In this document: positions 1-7,149 of the stretch, in pieces
Position numbering within the stretch: the stretch's first letter is position 1
Layout: each line of letters begins with the position of its first letter
Source of the DNA: JBEIFW01 sp044370695
Lineage (GTDB): Bacteria; Actinomycetota; Acidimicrobiia; Acidimicrobiales; Ilumatobacteraceae
Assembly (NCBI GenBank): GCA_044370695.1
Contig: JBILVB010000008.1
Coordinates: 1 to 47,798 of the forward strand
DNA: 47,798 nt
Direction: 5' to 3'
Position numbers and translations under genes: made by a program
The notes under the pieces: model-generated
The model's database searches: none
Told to the model about the DNA's origin: nothing
What the model saw: only the letters and a program-made list of their open reading frames with translations

Positions 1-2
1 TC

Positions 3-452
3 GAGCCGTTGGTGCCGGTGCGGGTGTTGGAGACGCGGGTGTCGGAGGGTCAGCGGGGGTATTCGGGGGCCAAGCCGGTGGCGGGGCAGACGGTGGAGTT
101 GGTGGTGGCGGGGGTTGGTGGGGTGCCGGCGGGGGCGCGTGCGGTGGTGTTGAACGTGACGGGGGTGGAGGCGTCGGGGGCTGGGTTCGTGACGGTGTGG
201 CCGTGTGGGTCGGCGCGTCCGACGGCGTCGAATTTGAACCTCGATCGGGGGGAGACGGCGCCGAATCTGGTGGTGGCGCCGGTGGGGGTCGGGGGGAAGG
301 TGTGTGTGTTCACGCAGTCCGGCGCGCATCTGGTGGCGGATCTGAGTGGGTATGTGCCGGCGGGGGCGCGGTTCGAGCCGTTGGTGCCGGTGCGGGTGTT
401 GGAGACGCGGGTGTCGGAGGGTCAGCGGGGGTATTCGGGGGCCACGCCGGTG
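3..452 (+). repeat. 372-bp tandem repeat, second copy internally deleted
   Basis: The sequence from 3 recurs from 375 with a period of 372 bp. After the GCCGGTG at 446-452 the second copy continues with the sequence that follows the GCCGGTG at 278-284 of the first copy, instead of that following 74-80. This removes 204 bp (68 codons) in frame. The 7-bp direct repeat at the junction points to slippage or short-homology recombination, or to a collapsed assembly. Confidence 0.8.
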
Positions 453-530
453 GGGGTCGGGGGGAAGGTGTGTGTGTTCACCCAGTCGGGTGCACACCTG
501 CTCGCGGACCTGAGCGGCTATTTCACGTGA
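3..530 (+). CDS. C-terminal fragment of a repetitive secreted/surface protein
   Basis: The 5' end lies outside the window. The frame is open from the first bases to a TGA at 528-530. It encodes one complete copy of about 124 residues and one shortened copy of a domain seen in many actinobacterial extracellular proteins. That domain starts with a V-x-V-L-E/D-T-R motif, has a core TASNLN, then NLVVAPVG and GKVCVFTQ, and ends in LVADLSGY. The second copy starts at 375, is identical to the first for about 70 bp, then jumps to the last third of the domain and ends the protein in LLADLSGYFT. The domain is probably all-beta and usually sits behind a catalytic or adhesive module, which cannot be seen here. 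Codons are strongly biased to GTG, GGG, GCG and TTG, unlike the C-ending codons of every neighbour, except in the last 15 or so codons. Confidence 0.8.
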   Translation, partial: EPLVPVRVLETRVSEGQRGYSGAKPVAGQTVELVVAGVGGVPAGARAVVLNVTGVEASGAGFVTVWPCGSARPTASNLNLDRGETAPNLVVAPVGVGGKVCVFTQSGAHLVADLSGYVPAGARFEPLVPVRVLETRVSEGQRGYSGATPVGVGGKVCVFTQSGAHLLADLSGYFT

Positions 531-630
531 GCGAGCGGCCAGACGGGTCGTGGCGCCGGACGGTGGTTCGCACGAGCGGCCGTGGCGGTGGTAGCAACCG
601 GTCGGGTAAGCCGCGCCGGGGAGGGCCGTC

Positions 631-999
631 GTGCAGTACCGACCAGATGCCACCGAATTGTTGAACGACGTCGCCGGTCTGCTCGAGGACCGGGTGCTCG
701 GCGCCGTGTCCGGACCGTTGCAGCACCAGGTCCGGGTAGCGGCGAACCTCCTGCGCATCGTCGAGCGTGAGGTCCGGCTCGCAGAGTCGGCCACGGCGGC
801 CGAGCACGACCGTCTGCGGTCGTTCGTCGACACCTCGGGCACCCTCGCCGACGCCCGGGCACGACTCGCCGACCGTCTGCTCGGGTCCGAGGCGATCACC
901 GACGAGGAGTTGGCCCGGATCCACGAGGCGATCGTTGCGACGTTGCGGGCCGACCTTGCGATCGCCAAACCCGGCTACGACCACTGGACCGGTGGGTGA
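631..999 (+). CDS. DUF6285 domain protein
   Basis: A 122-residue, mostly helical protein with a GTG start behind a GGGGAGGG purine stretch at 619-626. It resembles DUF6285, a small family usually found beside aminoglycoside-phosphotransferase-like proteins and acyl-CoA dehydrogenases. Its stop overlaps the start of the downstream phosphotransferase (TGATG at 997-1001), so the two are very likely co-translated. Conserved features seen are an N-terminal helix (ELLNDVAGLLEDRVL), a central R-V-A-A-N-LLRIVERE segment and a C-terminal KPGYDHW. The function is unknown. The pairing suggests a helper or partner role for the kinase-fold protein. Family assignment is from memory of the pattern. Confidence 0.75.
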   Translation: MQYRPDATELLNDVAGLLEDRVLGAVSGPLQHQVRVAANLLRIVEREVRLAESATAAEHDRLRSFVDTSGTLADARARLADRLLGSEAITDEELARIHEAIVATLRADLAIAKPGYDHWTGG

Positions 1000-1988
1000 T
1001 GAGCACACTCGAGACGGGCCTCGCCCGCTGGCTGACGCAGCTCTGGGGGGCCGACGTCCGCGTCGACGGGATCTCCGAGAGCTCGGCCGGCGCCCGGCGC
1101 CGTAACGTCCTGTTCGACGCCCACGTCGGTGATCGCACCGTCGGGCTGGTCGCAACGATCCTGCCGACCGTCGAGATCCAAGCGCTCGACCCGGTGTCGG
1201 AAGGCGCCGTGCGCACCGTCGCCGAGCAGGGCGGTGTGCCCGTCCCCCATGTGCACGGCGCCACCCTCGACGACTCCTGGGTGGGCGGTGCGTTCCTGGT
1301 CAGCGACCGCATCGACGGCGAGACGATTCCCCGGCGCGTGCTGCGCCAGGCGTCTGCGCTCGGCCACGGCGATCTCGTCGTCGCACAGCTCGGCGACGCG
1401 CTGGCTCGCCTGCACGCGATCGACCCGGCGCTCGCGCCGGCCGGGTTGACCCGTCCGCCCGATGCCGCGCCCGTCGCGGCTGCGATCGCCACGGTCGAGC
1501 TCGGCATCGAGAGCCTGCTGCGCCCGGAGCCCGCGTTCGCCTACGGGTTGCGGTGGCTGCGAACGAACCGACCCGACGAACCGGCTCGCTGCACGATCGT
1601 CCACAACGACGCCCGGAACGGGAACCTGATCGTCGGGCCCGACGGCCTGCGGGCCTTGCTCGACTGGGAAGGCTCCCGCATCGGTGATCCGATGGAAGAT
1701 CTGGCCTGGCCGCAGACCCGGATGTGGCGCTTCGGTGAAGACGACCGCATCGTCGGCGGGCTCGGTGGCGTGCCGGCATTCCGGCGTGGGTACGAGCAGG
1801 CCGGCGGTAGCTGGGACGACGACCGGATCCGCTGGTGGCGCGTGTTGTCGACGCTGCGCTGGGGGCTCGGTCTCGCCGGTCAGGCGGCCGCACATCTCGA
1901 CGGGCGGTTCCGCTCGATCGTGATGGCCGGCAGTGGCCGGCGGGTCAGCGAACTCGCCTACGACGCCATGATGCTGATCCGGCCGTGA
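999..1988 (+). CDS. Aminoglycoside-phosphotransferase-family protein
   Basis: A 329-residue kinase-fold protein. The catalytic loop is H202-N203-D204 in the segment IVHNDARNGNLIV, and the metal-binding motif is D222-W-E224 in LLDWEGSRIGDPMEDLAW. The first 110 residues form the ATP-binding lobe. ATG at 999 was chosen because it overlaps the TGA of the DUF6285 gene; a GTG at 996 is one codon earlier. Members paired with DUF6285 and acyl-CoA dehydrogenases are thought to act in acyl-CoA or hydroxy-acid metabolism rather than antibiotic resistance, but the substrate cannot be read from the sequence. No acyl-CoA dehydrogenase lies in this window. Confidence 0.85.
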   Translation: MSTLETGLARWLTQLWGADVRVDGISESSAGARRRNVLFDAHVGDRTVGLVATILPTVEIQALDPVSEGAVRTVAEQGGVPVPHVHGATLDDSWVGGAFLVSDRIDGETIPRRVLRQASALGHGDLVVAQLGDALARLHAIDPALAPAGLTRPPDAAPVAAAIATVELGIESLLRPEPAFAYGLRWLRTNRPDEPARCTIVHNDARNGNLIVGPDGLRALLDWEGSRIGDPMEDLAWPQTRMWRFGEDDRIVGGLGGVPAFRRGYEQAGGSWDDDRIRWWRVLSTLRWGLGLAGQAAAHLDGRFRSIVMAGSGRRVSELAYDAMMLIRP

Positions 1989-1997
1989 CGAGCCCGG

Positions 1998-2354
1998 TCA
2001 GCGGGGACCGGCCATGTAGTCGTGCCATTCCTGCTCGCTCCAGAAGGGGCGGAGCTCGCCGACGATGAAGTCCGACGCCCAGCGCACCAACTCGATCCAG
2101 GGAAGCTCGGCGCTCGCGTGCTCCGTGAAGGCCATGCCGTCGATCAACAGTGCCACGTCGTCGAGACCGAGCACCATCGTCGACTCGTCGAGCAACTGGG
2201 CGTAGGCCACCCGCTCGGACAGGTCGGCGATCGCTGCGATGCTCCAGCGTTGCTGCTCGGCGGAGAACACCAGTTGATCGGTCATGATCCCGAGCAGTTC
2301 CGCGAGCGCAGCGAGGGCATCGGACTCGAGGGGGACCGGTCGCGGCAGGAGCAC
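1998..2354 (-). CDS. Hypothetical protein
   Basis: Leftward frame of 118 residues from a GTG at 2354, ending ten bases after the convergent phosphotransferase. The sequence is acidic, helical and rich in Trp (WSIAAIADLSERVAY, LPWIELVRWASDFIVGELRPFWSEQEWHDY) and has no membrane segment or signal peptide. I do not recognise the family. An internal ATG at 2285 would give a 95-residue version starting MTDQLVF. The GTG is preferred because a CACCAT hexamer lies 7 nt upstream in a plausible leaderless arrangement. The gene is divergent from the P-loop ATPase. Reality of the gene is supported by clean coding composition and the absence of a better frame here. Confidence 0.55.
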   Translation of the reverse strand: MLLPRPVPLESDALAALAELLGIMTDQLVFSAEQQRWSIAAIADLSERVAYAQLLDESTMVLGLDDVALLIDGMAFTEHASAELPWIELVRWASDFIVGELRPFWSEQEWHDYMAGPR

Positions 2355-2426
2355 GGCGCCGATGGTGGCACGGCGGAGGCGACCGCCGTCGGGTCGGCCC
2401 GGCCGGGCCGGTGCGAAGATGCCTCG

Positions 2427-3002
2427 ATGCGCATCGTGCTGACCGGTGGGCCCGGCGGGGGCAAGACCACGGCCGCCGACTTGTTCCGCCGGGAGATCGG
2501 CGAGCAGGTCGTCGTCGTGCCGGAATCGGCCACGATGCTGTTCGCCGGCGGGTTCCCCCGGGTGGGCGACGAGGCCGCCCGGCGGTCCGTGCAGCGAGCG
2601 ATCTTCGAGGTGCAGCGCAGCCTCGAGGACATCCAGGCAGCCCTCTACCCGGACCGGGTGCTGCTGTGCGACCGGGGCACCGTCGACGGCGCTGCGTACT
2701 GGCCCGACGGAACCGCCGAGTTCTTCGCCCAGGCCGGGACCACCCTCGATGCCGAACTCGCCCGCTACGACGCCGTGCTCCACTTCGAGACCGCTGCGGT
2801 CGGCGGCTCGCGCATCGAAGGCGGGAACCGGTGGCGCACCGAGAGTGACGAGGAGGCGATCGCGCTGGACCGCCGGCTGCGAGCGTTGTGGTCCGGGCAC
2901 CCCGGCTTCCACCTGGTGCCCCACCACCCGTCGTTCCTCCGGAAGATCACGATCGGTCTGTCGATCCTCGAAAGCGTCGTGGCCACCCGACGAGCAGGGT
3001 GA
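2427..3002 (+). CDS. AAA/P-loop ATP-binding protein, nucleotide-kinase-like
   Basis: A 191-residue P-loop protein that begins directly with the Walker A strand: MRIVLTGGPGGGKTT (G7 to T14). It continues with a VVVPESA motif, a Walker-B-like LLCDRGTVDGAAYWP and a terminal FLRK basic motif. This pattern fits the AAA_28 / NadR-like kinase group of about 180-200 residues, whose members phosphorylate small molecules or are uncharacterised. The start at 2427 puts the P-loop at the usual distance from the N-terminus; upstream in-frame sequence is antisense to the hypothetical gene and was not included. The gene is convergent with the DUF4333 gene, nine bases away. The substrate is unknown. Confidence 0.8.
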   Translation: MRIVLTGGPGGGKTTAADLFRREIGEQVVVVPESATMLFAGGFPRVGDEAARRSVQRAIFEVQRSLEDIQAALYPDRVLLCDRGTVDGAAYWPDGTAEFFAQAGTTLDAELARYDAVLHFETAAVGGSRIEGGNRWRTESDEEAIALDRRLRALWSGHPGFHLVPHHPSFLRKITIGLSILESVVATRRAG

Positions 3003-3011
3003 CCGTCGGGA

Positions 3012-3632
3012 TCACCGAACGTTCGCGAGCTCGAGTCCGTTGCCGTCGGTGATGCGCAGGGTGAGCGTCTCGTTCGAGTCCGCCTTGCAGGTGAACGTGT
3101 CACCGGCACGCATCACGAGCGGGTTCTCCGGCAGGGTGCACTCGAGCACCTTCACCCCCTGGGCCACCCCGTCGACCACCGTCTGGGTGGCCCGCTGGGC
3201 CGCCGCGGCGTCGAGCAGCCGGGAGGGGGAGGACGCGCTGGTGACGCGCAGGGTGTTCCCGTCGATCGAGCCCGAGACCTCGGCCTTCATCGTTCGGGTC
3301 GCGCCGGTGAAGGACACGACGCAGTCGGCGAGGAACGGGCCGTCGCGCAGTTCGATGTCGTCACACGTGACGCCGCTGACCTTCGCGGTCACGCCCTGCG
3401 ACGCGAAGTTGTCCTCCAGGGCCTTGGGCAGCAGGTCCTGCAGGGTCTTGGTGGCGTCGCCGGACGAGGTGGCGATCGCGATGCCCACCCCGGCGACCAG
3501 CACGACCGCCACGATGCCCAGCACGATCCACAGCGTTCGGCGGGGTTTGGCCGGACCCGCCGGAACGGTCGGTGGCGTGAGCGTCGCCGCCGACGGCGGC
3601 GGGAGCGGGGGTGTCGGCTCGGGGGTGGTCAC
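3012..3632 (-). CDS. DUF4333-like membrane-anchored protein
   Basis: A 206-residue protein with a Pro-rich cytoplasmic N-terminus (TTPEPTPPLPPPSAA), one transmembrane helix (about residues 34-54, WIVLGIVAVVLVAGVGIAIA) and an extracytoplasmic part. The outer part has two Cys-containing segments: VSGVTCDDIEL...FLADCVVSF and VLECTLPENPL...DTFTCKAD. This resembles two DUF4333 units, a family common on actinobacterial cell surfaces with a likely disulfide in each unit. The GTG at 3632 was chosen because TACGGT lies 6 nt upstream, consistent with a leaderless promoter; frame upstream of it is unlikely. It follows the broken CHASE-GGDEF gene on the same strand by 69 bp but may have its own promoter. 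Function unknown. Confidence 0.75.
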   Translation of the reverse strand: MTTPEPTPPLPPPSAATLTPPTVPAGPAKPRRTLWIVLGIVAVVLVAGVGIAIATSSGDATKTLQDLLPKALEDNFASQGVTAKVSGVTCDDIELRDGPFLADCVVSFTGATRTMKAEVSGSIDGNTLRVTSASSPSRLLDAAAAQRATQTVVDGVAQGVKVLECTLPENPLVMRAGDTFTCKADSNETLTLRITDGNGLELANVR

Positions 3633-3638
3633 GCTGCG

Positions 3639-3644
3639 ACCGTA
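3639..3644 (-). promoter_or_regulatory. Candidate -10 box for leaderless DUF4333 gene
   Basis: On the minus strand TACGGT ends 6 nt before the GTG at 3632. This TANNNT spacing would place transcription initiation at or next to the start codon. Confidence 0.45.
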
Positions 3645-3701
3645 CTCGGGCGCGCTGCAGCCGTGGGGATGGACCAAGGGCCCGAGGTGACCGGCTTTCG
3701 G

Positions 3702-5357
3702 TCAGCGCGCGCCCCGGTCCACTGCCGTTCGGGTCGGCTCCGGCGGCGGGATCGGGTGGCCGTCGAGCAGCGCACGGTTGCCCCCCGCCTGCTTGGCGGC
3801 GTACATCGCTGCGTCGGCGCGCGCGATGGCGTCGGGGATCCGGTGGGTCGTGGCGAGCGCGACCCCGATGCTCGCAGCGATCCCGGAGATCGGCGCCGTC
3901 TCGAGGCCGGGCACCGGATCGGCGAAGGCCTCGAGGATCCGCTCGGTGGTGTGCCACCCGTCGTCGCCGGAGCCGACGCCCGGTGTGACGACCACGAACT
4001 CGTCCCCGCCTTGGCGGGCGATCAGGTCGCCGGTGCGAGCCAAGGCCTGCAACCGTCGGGCTGCCTCACCGATCAGAAGGTCGCCGGCTTCGTGCCCGAG
4101 GTTGTCGTTGACCGCCTTGAGCCCGTCGAGATCGACGAACACGACCGCAGCCGGACGTTCCGGTCCGGCCGAAAGTGCAGCGATGGAACGATCGAGACCG
4201 GCCCGGTTGAGCAGGCCGGTGAGCGGATCCGACCCGGCGCGTCGCTCGGCCTCGGCGGCCCGGGCAGCGGCCGCTTCGGCGCGCACGGCGAGCCGGAGCC
4301 GCAGGATGATCACGACGGCTCCGACGATCGCGAAGCCGAACACGACCGCCCCGGTGATGTCGGCACCGGACGTGTCGAGCCGAGCCTCGAAGGCCGGGGT
4401 CGCTGCCACCTTGGCCACCCACTCGATCCCCGAGAAGGATCCCGAGATCGCCTGCGTCCGTGCTCGTTCGGGCGGTGCCTCGCCGTGGAAGTAGATCAAC
4501 TCGGCGCCACCGTGCTGCGCAGCGAGCGTCACCCGCAGGTCGTTCCCGAGGGACGAGTCGATCCGTTGCACCCCGTCGACCGGGAGGGTGCCGGCGAGCA
4601 CGATGGCCGTGACCGGCTCGGTCGGGCCGGCCCGAACCGGTACCGCGAGCCCGAACCCGAAGTCGTTCACCGAGCGGGCGGCAGGGGCGAGCGCACGCAC
4701 GACCTCGATAGCGGTGTTCAAGTCGAACCCCGAGGCCTGCAGCACGATGGCGAGGCCGGCCCCGTCGCGCACGGCGTCTCGAAACGACAGCACCTGGATC
4801 TAGCCGGTCGCCACCGCCCGGTCGAGCGTGGCGCGCGCCGACGGCAGCGATCCGAAGTCGAGCAGCCCCAGCCCCGACAGGTCGGCCTTCCCGGAGGCGA
4901 TCCGGTCGAGGATGTACAGCGGCCCGGTGCCGGCACGGCGCTCGGGCAGGATCAAGGGCGACGAGGTCGCAACGCCCAGGGCCCGCTGACGCTCGAGGAA
5001 CCGAGCGAGATCGGCCGGGGCCACGACCGACACATGCGCCACGGCGCGGTTGCTGTCGAGCAGCAACACCCCGGTGTCGTTCAGGAACCCCGACCATGCC
5101 TTCGGTGTGATCTCCGGCAGGTTGCCCGAGAACGAGGCGATGATGGTCAGGATCTCCCGATAGCGCTGGATGCTGTCCGTGACACTGGCCAGAGCCGTAT
5201 CGGCGCGGCGGCCGAATTCGATGCTCAGGTCGCGCTCGGCGCGCTCGGTGAGCACGTAGCGCAGCGCCAGGCCGGCGGTGGCGCCCACGACGAGCGTCGC
5301 CGCCGCAACGCACGCCACGAGCAGCGTTCGAGCGGGCGATGTGACCGATCGGTACAT
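3702..5357 (-). pseudogene. CHASE-GGDEF diguanylate cyclase interrupted by an in-frame TAG
   Basis: One continuous frame of 552 codons is broken only by TAG at 4802-4800 (codon 186). The N-terminal part has a short cytoplasmic start, a membrane helix (about 12-34) and the first part of a CHASE-like periplasmic sensor. Beyond the stop come the rest of CHASE, a second membrane helix (about 334-353), a short coiled linker rich in Ala/Glu and a GGDEF domain. The active-site GGDEF is at 450-454 and the inhibitory RxxD site (RTGD) at 441-444 with canonical spacing, so the catalytic domain itself looks intact. The intact protein would make cyclic di-GMP in response to an external signal. A GTG at 4793 could restart translation, but that product would lack the first membrane helix and half of the sensor. 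One base change, for example from GAG or CAG, explains the stop; a sequencing error is also possible. Confidence 0.8.
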
Positions 5358-5372
5358 TGCCGGGGCGAATCG

Positions 5373-7109
5373 TCAGCGGCGGCGCAAGAGTTGACCGGGC
5401 CGCGCGCCGGTGTCGGTGCCGTTGCGCCGGGTGACCTGCCCGGCGACGGTCGTGGCCACGTAGCCGGTGGCGTCCTGCAGGAGCCGCCGGCCACCGGCGG
5501 GAAGGTCGTCGACGGCGCGAGGCCGGTGCAGGCGGAGACCGTCGAGGTCGATCACGTTCAGGTCGGCGCGCAGGCCGGTGGCGACTCGGCCCCGGTCGCT
5601 CAGGCCCAGGAGGGCGGCGGTCTCGCTCGTCTGGCGCTTCACCGCCGTGACCAGATCGAGGCGCGGGCCCCGGCTGCGGTCCCGGATCCAGTGGGTGAGC
5701 ATCGTCGTGGGCTGCGAGGCGTCGCACACCAGCCGGCAGTGGGCGCCGCCGTCGGCCAGGCCGAGCACGGTGCCCGGCGAGGTGAGCATCTCGTAGAGGG
5801 CCGAGTGGTCGCCGTCGGCGTAGCCGAAGAACGGCAACAGCAGCAGGTTCCGGCCGTCGTGCTCGCAGCACAACTCGTAGACGAGCCGCAGCGGATCGAC
5901 GCCGCGGGCTGCGGCCATCGCCGCCACCGAGCGCTCCGGGCCGGGCTCGTAGTCGACGTCGTCGCCCAGCGTGTAGAGGCGGTCGAGGTTGAGCGCGACC
6001 AGTTCGGCCACGCCCTCACCCGGGGCATTCGGGATCGGCTCGGTGTCGGCCTCGGCGAGGATCGCGTCGCGGGTGGCCGGTCGGAGCAGTTCGGCGATCA
6101 GCTCGTCGGACCCCAGCGTGGCGGCCAGGCGCCGGTAGGTGGGGCGGCGGGAGAACGGGTGGTAGGTCGGGAAGCCGAGCAGGACCCCGAAGGGCCGCCC
6201 GGCGACCTGGGCGGTGATCGGCACGCCCCGGTCCGCCAGTGCGAGAGACGTGTCGAGTTGGCGACGCCAGCCGCTCGGGTCCGGCCGGGTCTGCAGCAGC
6301 AACCAGGTGGCCGGCAGGCCGGTGGCCTCGGCCAGCTCGCCGACGAGGCGGACCTCGTCGATCGGATGCTCGTCTTCGGGGGTGATGGTGCCGAGCGCGA
6401 ACTCGAGCAGGCCGCCGCCGCCGGCGCGCACGCCACGGGCGATCGCGAGCAGTTCCTCGGCAGCGGCGTAGGTGCCCGGCACGGGGCGACCGTCGCGTGC
6501 CTTGTGCCCGAACGTCCGTGACGTCGAGAACCCGAACGCGCCGGCCTCGATCGACTCCCGCACCAAACGCGCCATCTCGGCCGCATCGTCGGCGGTGGCC
6601 GCCTCGTTGGCCGCGCCCCGCTCACCCATCACGTAGGCACGCACGGCACCGTGGGGCACGAAGGTGGCGACGTCCATCGACCAGCGGCGGGATTCGAGGG
6701 CGTCGAGATACTCGGGATACGACTCCCACGACCAGGTGATGCCCTCGTGCAGCGAGGTGCCGGGAATGTCCTCGACGCCTTCCATCAACTGCACCAGCCA
6801 CGCCTCGTTGCCCCGGCGCACCGGCGCGAAGCCCACGCCGCAGTTGCCGGCCGCGACCGTGGTGACGCCGTGCGACGACGACGGCTCGAGCAGGTCGTCC
6901 CAGGTGACCTGGCCGTCGTAGTGGGTGTGCACGTCGACGAATCCCGGCGTGACCACGCAGCCGGTCGCGTCGAGCCGTTCGGCCGCCGGGGTGTCGATCC
7001 CGGGCCGGACCTCCACGATGCGGCCGTCGCGCACTGCGACGTCGGCGGGGAACGGCGCGGCGCCGGTGCCGTCGACGACCGTCCCGCCCGAGATCACCAG
7101 ATCGAACAT
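5373..7109 (-). CDS. N-acyl-D-amino-acid deacylase family amidohydrolase
   Basis: A 578-residue metal-dependent amidohydrolase of the D-aminoacylase group. It starts MFDLVISGGTVVDGTG, has the metal motif HTHYDGQ in FVDVHTHYDGQVTW, the family cysteine in NCGVGFAP, HGAVR near residue 150 and a C-terminal beta-strand return (ADLNVIDLDGL). Known members hydrolyse N-acyl-D-amino acids; many actinobacterial paralogues of this length are uncharacterised, so the exact substrate is open. It is cytoplasmic, with no signal peptide. The ATG at 7109 is 6 nt after a TAGGGT box. The CHASE-GGDEF gene follows 15 bp downstream on the same strand. It is divergent from the phosphotransferase at 7150, from which it is separated by a 40-bp control region. 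Confidence 0.88.
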   Translation of the reverse strand: MFDLVISGGTVVDGTGAAPFPADVAVRDGRIVEVRPGIDTPAAERLDATGCVVTPGFVDVHTHYDGQVTWDDLLEPSSSHGVTTVAAGNCGVGFAPVRRGNEAWLVQLMEGVEDIPGTSLHEGITWSWESYPEYLDALESRRWSMDVATFVPHGAVRAYVMGERGAANEAATADDAAEMARLVRESIEAGAFGFSTSRTFGHKARDGRPVPGTYAAAEELLAIARGVRAGGGGLLEFALGTITPEDEHPIDEVRLVGELAEATGLPATWLLLQTRPDPSGWRRQLDTSLALADRGVPITAQVAGRPFGVLLGFPTYHPFSRRPTYRRLAATLGSDELIAELLRPATRDAILAEADTEPIPNAPGEGVAELVALNLDRLYTLGDDVDYEPGPERSVAAMAAARGVDPLRLVYELCCEHDGRNLLLLPFFGYADGDHSALYEMLTSPGTVLGLADGGAHCRLVCDASQPTTMLTHWIRDRSRGPRLDLVTAVKRQTSETAALLGLSDRGRVATGLRADLNVIDLDGLRLHRPRAVDDLPAGGRRLLQDATGYVATTVAGQVTRRNGTDTGARPGQLLRRR

Positions 7110-7115
7110 GGACCG

Positions 7116-7121
7116 ACCCTA
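7116..7121 (-). promoter_or_regulatory. Candidate -10 box for leaderless amidohydrolase gene
   Basis: TAGGGT on the minus strand, 6 nt upstream of the ATG at 7109. Confidence 0.5.
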
Positions 7122-7144
7122 GCGAGGCGGGCCGGTACCCTCGC
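7122..7144. repeat. Inverted repeat between two divergent leaderless promoters
   Basis: GCGAGG at 7122-7127 is mirrored by CCTCGC at 7139-7144 with an 11-bp spacer. It touches the leftward TAGGGT and overlaps the rightward TACCCT, a good position for an operator, though short inverted repeats are frequent in DNA of this composition. Confidence 0.35.
7136..7141 (+). promoter_or_regulatory. Candidate -10 box for leaderless phosphotransferase gene
   Basis: TACCCT, 8 nt upstream of the ATG at 7150. Confidence 0.45.
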
Positions 7145-7149
7145 CGCCG

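Noticed and set aside
1..530. CRISPR or phage tail-fibre explanation for the repeats
   Set aside because: The repeat is 372 bp, coding and in frame, and ends in a domain typical of actinobacterial extracellular proteins.
999..1988. Aminoglycoside resistance gene
   Set aside because: The kinase fold is shared but the DUF6285 coupling and lack of resistance-enzyme signatures point to a metabolic role.
4066..5871. A leftward frame of 601 codons shifted relative to the GGDEF gene
   Set aside because: Arg/Pro-rich out-of-frame product overlapping two real genes. The interruption of the GGDEF gene is an in-frame stop, so no frameshift product is needed.
3663..6521. A 952-codon open frame on the plus strand opposite the GGDEF and amidohydrolase genes
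   Set aside because: It is antisense to recognisable proteins, has low-complexity Arg/Gly/His-rich translation and no family motif. High GC suppresses stops in this frame.
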